Assembly: GCF_001660485.1 (NCBI RefSeq)
Contig: NZ_CP013979.1
Location: forward strand, 992,001 to 1,056,000
Direction: 5' to 3'
Length of the DNA stretch: 64,000 nt
From: Agromyces aureus
GTDB taxonomy: Bacteria; Actinomycetota; Actinomycetes; Actinomycetales; Microbacteriaceae
Shown here: piece by piece, positions 23,243 through 30,949 of the stretch
How positions within the stretch are numbered: the first letter of the stretch is position 1
How the letters are laid out: each line of letters opens with the position of its first letter
The notes under the pieces: model-generated
Database searches by the model: none
What the model saw: only the letters and a program-made list of their open reading frames with translations
Told to the model about the DNA's origin: nothing
Made by a program: the position numbers and the translations under genes

Positions 23243-23917
23243 TCACTCCCGTTCGTCGTGCGCCCCGGCCAAGGCTAGCCGCCGCGGGGAGGATCGGGAG
23301 AGCCTGCGGAATGGGATGGCCGAGGCGACGATGAGCGTGCACATGAGGGCGAGGTCGAAGACCGCGAGCCACGCGCCGCGCGGCGTCGTGAGCGCGAGGG
23401 CGCTGCCGCGCAGCAACGGGCCGGTCAACAGCGCCCCGGCGAGCGAGATGCCGAACGCGAGCACCCCGCAGGCGATCCGAGTCCAGAGCGGGCGCCCGCC
23501 GCCGAGCGCGTAGCCGCCGCCGATCGCGGTGAGCGCCACGAGCACCGCTCCGCCGCCGAGCCCCTCGCGGAGGAAATCGGCCAGGGCGCCGGGGCGCAGC
23601 ATCGGGGCGATCGCGAACGCCAGCGGGGCTGCGGCGCACCATCGCAGCATCCGTCGTTCGCGAACGGATGCCGCGGGGCCGACGCCCGAGGCCCAGCCGA
23701 ACGCCGCCCCGACGAGCAGCCCGGGCAGCAGCACGCCCTCGAACGTGCCCCATGAGAACGACGACGCTGGTCCGCTGAGCTCGGCCATCCACGCGCGCAG
23801 GGCGCCGGCCCAGGCGAGGCCTGCCGCCGCTCCGACGGCGATGTGCGTCCAGCGGGCTCGGCGCGTCATCCATCTCGTGTCCGTGTCGCCCGGCTCGGCG
23901 ACGGTGCGCTCGCTCAT
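23243..23917 (-). CDS. multi-pass membrane protein
   Basis: A 224-residue protein of unknown function with about five hydrophobic segments (residues roughly 24-45, 60-80, 92-108, 120-140, 150-175 and 185-205). The start ATG has GAGGAGGAG just before it. It lies directly upstream of the frameshifted small gene. The arrangement mirrors 34147-34665 plus 33815-34150, where a different membrane protein precedes the intact paralogue. So a membrane protein plus this small beta-rich protein seems to be a recurring pair. Confidence 0.75.
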   Translation of the reverse strand: MSERTVAEPGDTDTRWMTRRARWTHIAVGAAAGLAWAGALRAWMAELSGPASSFSWGTFEGVLLPGLLVGAAFGWASGVGPAASVRERRMLRWCAAAPLAFAIAPMLRPGALADFLREGLGGGAVLVALTAIGGGYALGGGRPLWTRIACGVLAFGISLAGALLTGPLLRGSALALTTPRGAWLAVFDLALMCTLIVASAIPFRRLSRSSPRRLALAGAHDERE

Positions 23918-24012
23918 GGCTCCTCCTCGGTGGAACGCTGACGACGCTACGCCGAGACCGCCTCCGCGGCATCCGGGTGTTCACCGACGGCGGGGCCGAA
24001 TACGCTGCGAAC

Positions 24013-25092
24013 ATGACCACCGATCGCGAACTCGCTCGTTGGCGACTGCGCTCGCAGCGGCTCGCCGCCCCCTCGGGCACGGCCGAGGAGGTCGTGCGCG
24101 CCCTCGGCGCCGTGCAGGCCGAGAACGCGTCGCAGTCGGCATGGGCGGTCGCGACCCGCACGGCCTCGCCCGCCCAGGACGACCTCGCCGGCGCGCTCGC
24201 CGACGGTCGGGTGCTGCGCCTGCACGTGCTGCGCTCGACCTGGCACTACGTGCACGCCGACGACGCGCTCTGGCTGCAGGAACTCACGAGGCCGCGGGTG
24301 ATGCCGATCTTCGAGCAGCAGTTGCAGCCGATCGCCGACCGGGTCGAGGCGCTCGGCGAGGTCGTCGAGGCGATGCTCGCCGAATCGCCCGATCGGACAC
24401 GGCCGGAGGTCGCCGCCGCGCTCGCCGAACGAGGTGAGGAGCTCACGGGCCAACAGCTGATGCTGCTGCTCGGGCGGCTCGAAGTGCTCGGCCTGGTGTG
24501 CAGCGGCGCGCCGCGCGACGGCGAGCACACGTACGCGCTCCTCGCCGATCGCGTGCCCGACGCGCGCCGTCTCGACCGCGATGAGGCGCTCGCCGAACTC
24601 GCCCTGCGGTACTTCGCGTCGCACGGCCCGGCGACCGCGCGCGACCTCGCGTACTGGGCCACGCTCACCGTGACCGACGTGCGCAGAGGCATCGCGGCCG
24701 TGGTCGACCGGCTCGACTCCTTCGAGCACGACGGACGCACCTACTGGCATGCGAGCGGCGACCTGCCGACATCCGCGGCGCCGACGGATGACGAGCCAGC
24801 CGGACACCTGCTGCAGGTCCTCGACGAGATGTATCGCGGATACCAGGACTCGCGCTGGGTGCTCGATGCCGCTGGCGTCGTGCCTCGAGCTCGCGAGGCC
24901 GCGATCGGCATGGCGCTCGTCGATGCCCAGCTGGTCGCCGCCATGAAGCGAACGCTCACCGCGTCCTCCGTGAAGTTCGCGGTGCAGCCGTACCGTGGGC
25001 TCGCCCCGCGCGAGGTCGACGCCGTCGAGCAGGCCGCCGTCCGGTACGGCGCGTTCCTCGGCCTCGAGGCGAGGGTCGAGTTCGACGGCTGA
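24013..25092 (+). CDS. winged-helix DNA-binding protein of the AlkZ/YcaQ (HTH_42) family
   Basis: A 359-residue protein. RWRLRSQRLAAPSGTAEEVV then RALGAVQAENASQSAWAVATR near the N-terminus is the typical family opening, with the conserved Gln of the QxQ-like segment. Further along are LRLHVLRSTWHYVHADDALW and GLEARVEFDG at the end. AlkZ-type proteins are DNA glycosylases that remove bulky or crosslinked alkylated bases, but many homologues like this one are untested. I chose ATG 24013: TACGCT lies 6 nt upstream (leaderless pattern), and the earlier ATG at 23977 would lie upstream of that promoter. Confidence 0.85.
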   Translation: MTTDRELARWRLRSQRLAAPSGTAEEVVRALGAVQAENASQSAWAVATRTASPAQDDLAGALADGRVLRLHVLRSTWHYVHADDALWLQELTRPRVMPIFEQQLQPIADRVEALGEVVEAMLAESPDRTRPEVAAALAERGEELTGQQLMLLLGRLEVLGLVCSGAPRDGEHTYALLADRVPDARRLDRDEALAELALRYFASHGPATARDLAYWATLTVTDVRRGIAAVVDRLDSFEHDGRTYWHASGDLPTSAAPTDDEPAGHLLQVLDEMYRGYQDSRWVLDAAGVVPRAREAAIGMALVDAQLVAAMKRTLTASSVKFAVQPYRGLAPREVDAVEQAAVRYGAFLGLEARVEFDG

Positions 25093-25190
25093 CCCCTGAC
25101 GGTCGGCGCCGGCGCACCCCGCGCAAGCGCCGACGCCTCCGCGTGCGCCGGACCGTGACATCCGCCGCGCACCGGCGCATCGGCTGACGC

Positions 25191-25595
25191 TCAGATCGCG
25201 CGTATGCGGTTGTTGCGCTTCTCGTGGGTGAGCTCGGCGAGCCCGAGCGCCTCGAGCAGCGGCGGCAGGTACATGCCGAACCTGCCGCGGTAGCCCTTGC
25301 GAAGCCCGTACCAGCCGCCCACCGGATTCGCCTCGTCGCGACCCCACGCCTCGACCGTGCCGGGTTGGGCCGCCTTCTGCTCGTCGGCGGCCCCGAGGTC
25401 GACCCAGTCGGCCTGCTCGCGCAGCCAGGCGGCGAGGTCGTCGACTGCGCTCAGACGGTACTTCAGGGTCGTCGATCCGACCTGGCACACGAGCGCCGGG
25501 GGATCGGCGGCCTCGTCGCGGTGCATCGTGTAGGCGCTCGTGCCCGGGGCCGTGGTGAGCTGCCACGGGTCGTCTGCGGATCCGGTTCCGGTCAT
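25191..25595 (-). CDS. conserved hypothetical protein (134 residues)
   Basis: A small soluble protein I know only as a conserved actinobacterial hypothetical. It starts MTGTGSADDPWQLTTAPGTS and contains PALVCQVGSTTLKYRLSAVD and GGWYGLRKGYRGRFGMYLPP. The length is normal for such proteins and no cofactor motif is evident. It lies 36 bp after the epimerase gene on the same strand and may be the end of the sigma-factor-controlled operon. Confidence 0.75.
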   Translation of the reverse strand: MTGTGSADDPWQLTTAPGTSAYTMHRDEAADPPALVCQVGSTTLKYRLSAVDDLAAWLREQADWVDLGAADEQKAAQPGTVEAWGRDEANPVGGWYGLRKGYRGRFGMYLPPLLEALGLAELTHEKRNNRIRAI

Positions 25596-25631
25596 GGCGT
25601 CCTCCGATCGCGTGGTGCTGCGAGGCAGATG

Positions 25632-26417
25632 CTACGCCGGATGCGCCGTCGCGGGCTCGTACGCCCGACCGCCGGCCGCGAACCAGTCCTCGTACCGCGT
25701 CGGGGCGATCGTCGCGTCGGGCCCCGGCAGCAGCTCGCGTTCGTCGAGGTCGGTGCCGAAGTACCGGGCGAGCGGATCGGCGACCACGTCGCGCAGGTCG
25801 TTCCGGAGGCGCAACTGGCGACGCACGAGCTCCTCGAGCTGGAACCGCTCGGGCCCCGCGAACTCCACCATCCGGCCGAGCGGGGGAGCGACGGCGGTCG
25901 CGGCCACCGCGGCGGCCACGTCGTCGGCCGCCATCGGCTGGAAGAGCGCACGCGAGAGCCTCACGAGGTTGCGGCTCGTGCCCGCATCCGCGATGTTCGC
26001 GATGAACTCGAAGAACTGGGTCGCGTGCACGATCGAGTACGGTCGGCCCGACTGCACGACGAGTCGCTCCTGCGCCGCCTTCGCGGCGAAGTAGCCGCCC
26101 TCGGTGCGGGCGAGCCGGTCGGTGCCGACGACCGAGAGCGTCACGTGATGGGCGACGCCCGCCGCTGCGCCGTACGTCAGCAGGTTGAGCGTCGATCCGT
26201 AGAAGAACTCGTTGGCGGCGGCCTCGTCGAGGTAATCCGAGTTCGAGACGTCGACGAGGGTCTCCGCACCGGCGAGCGCCTCCGCGAGCCCCTCGCCGGT
26301 GTACGAGTTCACGCCGGTCGCCCGCGATGCGACGACCACGTCGTGGCCGTCGGCCTCGAGCCGGGTGACGAGGCGCGTGCCGATGAGTCCGGTGCCGCCG
26401 ATGACCGCGATGCGCAT
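25632..26417 (-). CDS. NAD(P)-binding epimerase/NmrA-like protein (first of two)
   Basis: A 261-residue atypical short-chain dehydrogenase. The N-terminus MRIAVIGGTGLIGTRLV is the GxxGxxG Rossmann motif. VNSYTGEGLAEALAGAETLV, LSVVGTDRL and YFAAKAAQERLV follow, as in NAD(P)H-quinone/epimerase-like proteins. It starts 7 bp after the stop of its paralogue at 26424, so the pair is co-transcribed. Genes for such epimerase-like oxidoreductases are known partners of ECF41 sigma factors, and one is encoded just upstream. The substrate is unknown. Confidence 0.88.
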   Translation of the reverse strand: MRIAVIGGTGLIGTRLVTRLEADGHDVVVASRATGVNSYTGEGLAEALAGAETLVDVSNSDYLDEAAANEFFYGSTLNLLTYGAAAGVAHHVTLSVVGTDRLARTEGGYFAAKAAQERLVVQSGRPYSIVHATQFFEFIANIADAGTSRNLVRLSRALFQPMAADDVAAAVAATAVAPPLGRMVEFAGPERFQLEELVRRQLRLRNDLRDVVADPLARYFGTDLDERELLPGPDATIAPTRYEDWFAAGGRAYEPATAHPA

Positions 26418-26423
26418 GGCGGG

Positions 26424-27212
26424 CTACCTCACCGGGGCGGCGCCGGGCGCCGGCACGGCCTGGGCCGCCTGTGCCGCGAGCCACTCCGCGAACGAGGTCG
26501 ACGAGAGCTGCGCGTCGGCGCTCAGCGGCACGAGCTCGGTGCCCGTGAGCTTCGTGCCGAAGTACAGCGCCTCGGGGTCGCCGATCACGGTGCGCGGGTC
26601 GCCCTTGGCGGCGAGGCCCGCGCGCACGAACTCGTCCTGGCCGAGCCGTTCGGGCCCGCCGACCTCGACCGTGCCGTTGACGGGGTCGCCGGCCGCGATG
26701 CGGGCGACGGCGACCGAGACATCCGCCGCCGCGATCGGCTGCATGAGGCCCGTGCTGAGCCGTGCGGTGCCATCGACGGTGGCCTCGTCGGCGATGCGCC
26801 CGACGAACTCGTAGAACTGCGTCGCCCGCACGATCGAGTACGGCTGGCCGGACGCCTCGATGAGCCGCTCCTGAGCGACCTTCGCGCGCAGGTACCCGCT
26901 GTTCGGCAGGCGCTCGGCGCCGACGATCGACAGCGCCACGTGGTGGCCGACCCCGGCCTCGCGCTCGGCGGCGAGCAGCGTGTTCGTCGAGGTGGTGAAG
27001 AAGGCGAGCACGTCGTCGTCGGCGAACGACGGCGAGTTCGAGACGTCCACCACCACGTTCGCGCCGGTGAGCGCCTCGGCGACGCCCTCGCCCGTGATGG
27101 TGTTGACGCCCGAGTTGGGCGAGGCGGCGATCGCCTCGTGGCCGTGCGCGATGAGCTGCTCGACGACCTTCGAGCCGATGAGGCCCGTGCCTCCGATGAC
27201 GACGATCTTCAT
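26424..27212 (-). CDS. NAD(P)-binding epimerase/NmrA-like protein (second of two)
   Basis: A 262-residue paralogue of 25632-26417, with over half the residues alike by eye: MKIVVIGGTGLIGSKVV, GVNTITGEGVAEALTGANVV, LSIVGAERL and YLRAKVAQERLI. I start it at ATG 27212, preceded by GGAAGG; the longer open frame upstream is a shadow. A TGTCACA-N16-GGTC promoter lies 53 bp upstream (27265-27291). That makes it a direct target of the ECF41-type sigma factor. An internal duplication event likely produced the pair. Confidence 0.88.
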   Translation of the reverse strand: MKIVVIGGTGLIGSKVVEQLIAHGHEAIAASPNSGVNTITGEGVAEALTGANVVVDVSNSPSFADDDVLAFFTTSTNTLLAAEREAGVGHHVALSIVGAERLPNSGYLRAKVAQERLIEASGQPYSIVRATQFYEFVGRIADEATVDGTARLSTGLMQPIAAADVSVAVARIAAGDPVNGTVEVGGPERLGQDEFVRAGLAAKGDPRTVIGDPEALYFGTKLTGTELVPLSADAQLSSTSFAEWLAAQAAQAVPAPGAAPVR

Positions 27213-27264
27213 GACTGGTGCCTTCCGTCGTGGCGGCGGTGGATCCGCTGCCGTCACGAGCTTC

Positions 27265-27291
27265 GACCGGATGGCTCCCGCATCTGTGACA
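27265..27291 (-). promoter_or_regulatory. ECF41-type promoter of the epimerase pair
   Basis: Minus strand: TGTCACA (27285-27291), 16 nt, GGTC (27265-27268), 53 nt before the ATG at 27212. It matches four other sites nearby and the published ECF41 -35 element TGTCACA. The -10 here reads CGGTC, where CGTC is reported. Confidence 0.8.
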
Positions 27292-27334
27292 CCCCGATCG
27301 ATGCGACCGGCCGACGCGACCCGCCGGACCGGCC

Positions 27335-27706
27335 TCAGTCGAGCCCGGGATCTGGCCGGCGCCGGTTCCAGCTCGCGAGCTTGCGGGGAGCGGTCGAGAG
27401 CCACAGCAGGTCGATCGCCGGCTCGCCCTGTATGCCGAGCACGCCGACCACCTGGCCGTCGAACCGGCGCATCGCGAGGCCGGCGGCGCCGTTGACGTGC
27501 ACCGCCATCCACGCGGCATCCGGATGTCGCAGCACGAGGTCGTGCAATTCGCGGGCGACCAGGGCCCGCCCGCGCAGTTCGCCGCCCCGGTCGTCTCCCG
27601 AGTCGACGACGAGGCGCACGTCGCGGCTCAGCACGCTCGCCAGCGCGACGTCGTTCGAGTGTTCGAGCGCGTCGAGCAGGCGGGCGGCCGGATCACGAGG
27701 CGGCAC
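27335..27706 (-). CDS. SnoaL/NTF2-like small protein, duplicate of the sigma factor tail
   Basis: A 123-residue protein. LLDALEHSNDVALASVLSRD then VRLVVDSGDDRGG and HPDAAWMAVHVNGAAGLAMR are typical of the NTF2-like (SnoaL) fold. This is the same fold that forms the C-terminal domain of ECF41/SigJ factors. Its start at 27706 lies inside the last codons of the sigma gene (14-bp overlap), so the two are translated together. It could have arisen as a detached extra copy of that regulatory domain and may modulate the sigma factor. No anti-sigma gene is present nearby. Confidence 0.75.
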   Translation of the reverse strand: MPPRDPAARLLDALEHSNDVALASVLSRDVRLVVDSGDDRGGELRGRALVARELHDLVLRHPDAAWMAVHVNGAAGLAMRRFDGQVVGVLGIQGEPAIDLLWLSTAPRKLASWNRRRPDPGLD

Positions 27707-28574
27707 GGGAGGCCACGGCCCCGAGCTTGTGCGGGTTCATCATCCAGAGCACCTGGTCGATGCCCTCGGCGCCGACGACGAGGGTGATCACGGCGAACGT
27801 CGTGCCGTCCTTCGAGAGCAGTACCGACGGCTGGCCGTTCGTGTCGGCCTCGGCGATCGAGACACCCTCCCAGAAGTGCGTGTGGAACGCGCGCACGAAC
27901 TTCGCGACCCGCTCGCGACCCACGACCGGGAACTTCGACGCGCGCACGACGCCGCCTCCGTCGGTGTACGACACGACGTCTTCGGCGAAGAGCCGTTCGA
28001 GCTCGTCGAGGTCGCCGGTCTTCGCCGCGGTCAGGAACGCGGTGAGCAGCCGTCGCTGCTCGGTCGCCGTCGCCTCGCGCCGCCGCTCGCCGGCGAGGTG
28101 CTTTCGAGCGCGACTCACGAGTTGCCGCGCGGCGGGCTCCGAGACCTGCACGATCTCGCAGATCTGGTCGTAGGGGTAGGCGAACGCCTCGCGCAGCACG
28201 TAGGCGGCGCGCTCGGTCGGGGTGAGCCGCTCGAGCATCACGAGCACGGCGAAGCCCAGCGCCTCGGCCCGCTCGGCGCCGAGCGTCGGGTCGGCGCTCG
28301 TGTCGACGGGCTCGGGCAGCCACGGGCCGACGTACGTCTCGCGGCGGGCGCGCGCCGATTGCAGCGCGTTGATCGCGAGCCGGGTCGTCGTCGTCGCCAG
28401 GAACGCCGGCGCGTTCTCGACGGCGGAGCGGTCGGTGCCCTGCCACCGGATCCAGGCATCCTGCACGATGTCCTCGGCCTCGCCGGCGCTGCCGAGCATG
28501 CGGTACGCGATGCCGAAGAGCCGTCCGCGCACCGCCTCGAAGGCGGCGAGTGCATCGTCGAGGTTCGCATCCAT
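27693..28574 (-). CDS. sigJ: ECF41-type RNA polymerase sigma factor
   Basis: A 293-residue extracytoplasmic-function sigma factor with the fused C-terminal SnoaL domain that defines group ECF41. Region 2 includes GRLFGIAYRMLGSAGEAEDI and VQDAWIRWQG. Region 4 includes LTPTERAAYVLREAFAYPYD. The group motifs WLPEP (85-89), DGGG (205-208) and NPHKL (280-284, usually NPDKL) are all visible. In known ECF41 proteins the C-terminal domain acts in place of an anti-sigma factor. A matching promoter 53 nt upstream implies autoregulation. Downstream genes fit the carboxymuconolactone decarboxylase/oxidoreductase/epimerase class of ECF41 partners. Confidence 0.93.
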   Translation of the reverse strand: MDANLDDALAAFEAVRGRLFGIAYRMLGSAGEAEDIVQDAWIRWQGTDRSAVENAPAFLATTTTRLAINALQSARARRETYVGPWLPEPVDTSADPTLGAERAEALGFAVLVMLERLTPTERAAYVLREAFAYPYDQICEIVQVSEPAARQLVSRARKHLAGERRREATATEQRRLLTAFLTAAKTGDLDELERLFAEDVVSYTDGGGVVRASKFPVVGRERVAKFVRAFHTHFWEGVSIAEADTNGQPSVLLSKDGTTFAVITLVVGAEGIDQVLWMMNPHKLGAVASRAAS

Positions 28575-28626
28575 GTCGTGTCCCGTCGGTCGGCGGAGGG
28601 GACCGCAGCCGTCCCCTTGCAGCTAC

Positions 28627-28653
28627 GACCGCGCAGCAACCCGAGTTGTGACG
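28627..28653 (-). promoter_or_regulatory. ECF41-type promoter of the sigma factor gene
   Basis: Minus strand: CGTCACA (28647-28653), 16 nt, GGTC (28627-28630), 53 nt before the sigma gene start. It differs from the -35 consensus at the first base only. Confidence 0.75.
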
Positions 28654-28742
28654 ACCTCCGCGAAATCTCCGCGACCTTCGCATGCTATGCCGGTTGCCGC
28701 GGGCAGCGCGAGCGATTCGGGCAGGCGTTCGCATCGGGCGAG

Positions 28743-28793
28743 CGGATGCCGCGGGCGGGCGGGGTGCGATGCTGCGCCCGTCCGCGGCATCCG
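28743..28793 (-). terminator. hairpin built from the CGGATGCC word
   Basis: CGGATGCCGCGG (28743-28754) pairs perfectly with CCGCGGCATCCG (28782-28793). Six further bases inside pair with one G-T wobble. The stem lies 32 bp beyond the stop of the leftward hydrolase gene (28826), so it probably ends that transcript. The 250 bp between the hydrolase and sigma gene holds this hairpin, the sigma promoter and no gene. Confidence 0.6.
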
Positions 28794-28825
28794 TTCGACG
28801 CCGATGCGACTGCGGCCGAGGCTGC

Positions 28826-29563
28826 CTACGCGGCCGCCCGACGGTCGACGACGTGGGCGACGGCGGCGAGGATCGTGGCGGCGACGGCCTCGGGCTGCGA
28901 GACGCTCACGGCGTGCGAGGCGCCGGCGATCTCGTTGGTGCCGAGCGAGGCGGCGCGCTCGGCGCCCGCTCGCAGCACCGCGGCGGGGATGTTGCGGTCC
29001 TCCGCGCCGAACACGTGCCACGAGGGCCGGTCGGTCCAGCCGGGGGCCTCGGCCTGCACGGCGTCCTTCAACGCGGCCTCGGTCACGGGGCGCTGGGTCG
29101 CGCCCATGAGGCCGGCGACCTGCGCGGGGACGTCGGCGGCGAACTGGTCGCGGAACACCGAGCGGCGGATGACGAGCTCGACGCCGCCGGTCGAGATCGG
29201 GTGCGCGTCGAGCGCCTCGCCGAGCGTGGACCCGGGCGCGCTCGCCGAGAGCGAGAAGGCACTGTCGCCCTGCTCGGGCACGAACGCGGAGGCGTAGACG
29301 AGTGCGGCGACCTGCTCGTTGCCGGCGGATGCCTCGCTGATCACGAGTCCGCCGTACGAGTGGCCGACGAGCACGACGGGCCCGTCGATCGACGCGATGA
29401 CGTCGCGCACGTATGCGGCGTCGCCCGCGAGGCTTCGCAGCGGGTTCGCGACGGCGACCGAGGTGACCCCTTGGGCGTAGAGGCGTTCGATGACGCCGTT
29501 CCAGCTGGCGGATTCGGCGAACGCCCCGTGCACGAGCACGACGGTCGGCTTCTGATCTGACAT
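28826..29563 (-). CDS. alpha/beta hydrolase (EstC-like)
   Basis: A 245-residue hydrolase. VVLVHGAFAESASWNGVIER is the oxyanion-hole region and VVLVGHSYGGLVI contains the nucleophile elbow with Ser in GHSYG. GASHAVSVSQPEAVA near the C-terminus carries the catalytic His. The family includes esterases and salicylate-esterase-like proteins, often induced by stress. It has an ECF41-type promoter 55 bp upstream and is divergent from a second alpha/beta hydrolase with its own such promoter. No signal peptide, so it is cytoplasmic. Confidence 0.9.
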   Translation of the reverse strand: MSDQKPTVVLVHGAFAESASWNGVIERLYAQGVTSVAVANPLRSLAGDAAYVRDVIASIDGPVVLVGHSYGGLVISEASAGNEQVAALVYASAFVPEQGDSAFSLSASAPGSTLGEALDAHPISTGGVELVIRRSVFRDQFAADVPAQVAGLMGATQRPVTEAALKDAVQAEAPGWTDRPSWHVFGAEDRNIPAAVLRAGAERAASLGTNEIAGASHAVSVSQPEAVAATILAAVAHVVDRRAAA

Positions 29564-29617
29564 GGCGGTTTCCCTTCTCGAATCGTCGACCGCGGAATGC
29601 GGGGCGATGTCAGCTCA

Positions 29618-29644
29618 GACCGGGTCGGGGTTGCCGCTGTGACA
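29618..29644 (-). promoter_or_regulatory. ECF41-type promoter of the leftward hydrolase
   Basis: Minus strand: TGTCACA (29638-29644), 16 nt, GGTC (29618-29621), 55 nt before the start at 29563. Identical in both boxes to the epimerase promoter. Confidence 0.8.
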
Positions 29645-29675
29645 CTCGACGCAGGCAGCGCCTTCGTCGACCGGT

Positions 29676-29702
29676 CGTCACATCCGCGGGTCGGGCTCGG
29701 TC
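29676..29702 (+). promoter_or_regulatory. ECF41-type promoter of the rightward hydrolase
   Basis: CGTCACA (29676-29682), 16 nt, GGTC (29699-29702), 49 nt before the start at 29751. It is back to back with the promoter at 29618-29644, so one sigma factor would fire both genes from a 190-bp region. Confidence 0.75.
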
Positions 29703-29750
29703 GAGGCTCGTGACGGGCTCGCAACGCGCCCGGTTCGAGAGGAGCACCCC

Positions 29751-30671
29751 ATGAACGCGATTCCGCGGCTGCAGCCGCTCCGGCACGTCGAGACGAGCCG
29801 CCTCGACGTCGCCTACTTCGAGGCCGGTCCGGCCGACGGGGAGCCCATCGTGCTGCTGCACGGGTTCCCGTACGACATCCACAGCTACGTCGAGGTCGCA
29901 CCGATGCTGGCCGCGGAGGGCTTCCGGGTGATCGTGCCCTCCCTGCGCGGCCATGGGGAGACGCGATTCCTGCGTTCATCAGAGCCGCGCACCGGGCAGC
30001 AGACCGCCCTCGGGCAGGACGTGATCGAGCTCATGGACGCGCTCGCGATTCCGCGGGCGATCCTCGCGGGCTACGACTGGGGCGGCCGCGCGGCCTGCGT
30101 GGTCGCCGCGCTGCAGCCCGAGCGGGTCACGGCGCTGGTGGCCGTCAACGGGTACCTCATCCAGGACATCGCCGCGTCGATGCATCCGCTCGCACCGGAG
30201 CTCGAGGCCGGGTTCTGGTACTTCTTCTACTTCCTCACCGAGCGGGGCCGGCTCGGGCTGACCCGGGATCCGCGCGGCATCGCCGAGGTGATCTGGCGCC
30301 GCAACTCGCCCGACTGGGACTTCGGCGACGCCGAGTTCGATCGAGCGGCATCGGCGTTCGACAACCCCGATTTCGTCGAGGTCGTGATCCACTCGTACCG
30401 GCATCGGCTCGCCCACGTCGACGGGGCGCCCGAGTACTCGCGACTCGAGGCGCAACTGGCGCACCTGCCGTCGATCGGGGTGCCGACGGTCACGCTCGAC
30501 GGACTCGCCGACGGCAACTTCCCCGCGCGCGACGCGACTGCGGCCGGTGTCCGATTCGTCGGCCCCCACGAGCATCGGCTCGTTCCTCACGCGGGGCACA
30601 ACCTCCCGCAGGAGGCGCCGCGCGCGTTCGCCGACGCGGTGCGCCGGGCTGCGGACCTCGCGGGCGGCTGA
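29751..30671 (+). CDS. alpha/beta hydrolase, epoxide hydrolase/haloalkane dehalogenase type
   Basis: A 306-residue protein. IVLLHGFPYDIHSYVEVAPM is the oxyanion region. The nucleophile elbow reads ILAGYDWGGRAACV with Asp as nucleophile, as in epoxide hydrolases and dehalogenases rather than esterases. HAGHNLPQEAPRAFADAV carries the catalytic His. A cap domain rich in aromatic residues (EAGFWYFFYFLTERGRLG) follows strand 6, as expected. It is preceded by GAGAGGAG. It could detoxify an epoxide or organohalide; the actual substrate is not readable. Confidence 0.9.
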   Translation: MNAIPRLQPLRHVETSRLDVAYFEAGPADGEPIVLLHGFPYDIHSYVEVAPMLAAEGFRVIVPSLRGHGETRFLRSSEPRTGQQTALGQDVIELMDALAIPRAILAGYDWGGRAACVVAALQPERVTALVAVNGYLIQDIAASMHPLAPELEAGFWYFFYFLTERGRLGLTRDPRGIAEVIWRRNSPDWDFGDAEFDRAASAFDNPDFVEVVIHSYRHRLAHVDGAPEYSRLEAQLAHLPSIGVPTVTLDGLADGNFPARDATAAGVRFVGPHEHRLVPHAGHNLPQEAPRAFADAVRRAADLAGG

Positions 30672-30689
30672 GGACTGCCGCAGCAGCGC

Positions 30690-30755
30690 GAAATTCAGGA
30701 GATCCGGCCATCGAGGTGCCCTGAGAGCGGTGGAACGGCGAATCTCCTGAATTTC
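30690..30755. repeat. 14-bp inverted repeat, AT-rich
   Basis: GAAATTCAGGAGAT (30690-30703) and ATCTCCTGAATTTC (30742-30755) are exact inverted copies around a 38-nt GC-rich loop. It lies 18 bp after the hydrolase stop. The AT-rich arms are unlike the surrounding DNA. It could be a terminator, or a REP-like dispersed element. It and the promoter at 30780 are all that the 278-bp space before 30950 holds. Confidence 0.65.
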
Positions 30756-30779
30756 TGACACCGCGCCGGCGAACGCGGA

Positions 30780-30806
30780 TGTCACAGCCGCGGCATCCGC
30801 TCGGTC
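30780..30806 (+). promoter_or_regulatory. ECF41-type promoter upstream of the acetyltransferase
   Basis: TGTCACA (30780-30786), 16 nt, GGTC (30803-30806). The next gene starts at 30950, giving a longer leader of about 140 nt than at the other four sites. Both boxes match exactly. Confidence 0.7.
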
Positions 30807-30949
30807 ATGACTGTTGACAGGTTCGGTCGAGTCGTGAGAGAAGAGCGGGAGTACCGGGTTTCAGGCGGCCCCTCCCCGGGTTGCGCCAAGCAGACCACGG
30901 CTGGTCCCACCCGCCACCGAACCTGGCACGCGATCGAAGGAGATGGGCA

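Noticed and set aside
23947..27519. A 1190-codon open frame on the minus strand
   Set aside because: It crosses the AlkZ-like gene (opposite strand) and the epimerase genes in the wrong frame; Arg/Ala-rich with no domain.
25224..29297. A 1357-codon open frame on the plus strand
   Set aside because: It runs opposite to the epimerase, sigma and hydrolase genes and is an artefact of their GC-rich third codon positions. No recognisable domains.
30672..30949. Possible start of a longer acetyltransferase at 30881
   Set aside because: The extra residues are Arg/Pro-rich and lack a ribosome site, while ATG 30950 has AAGGAG at the right distance.
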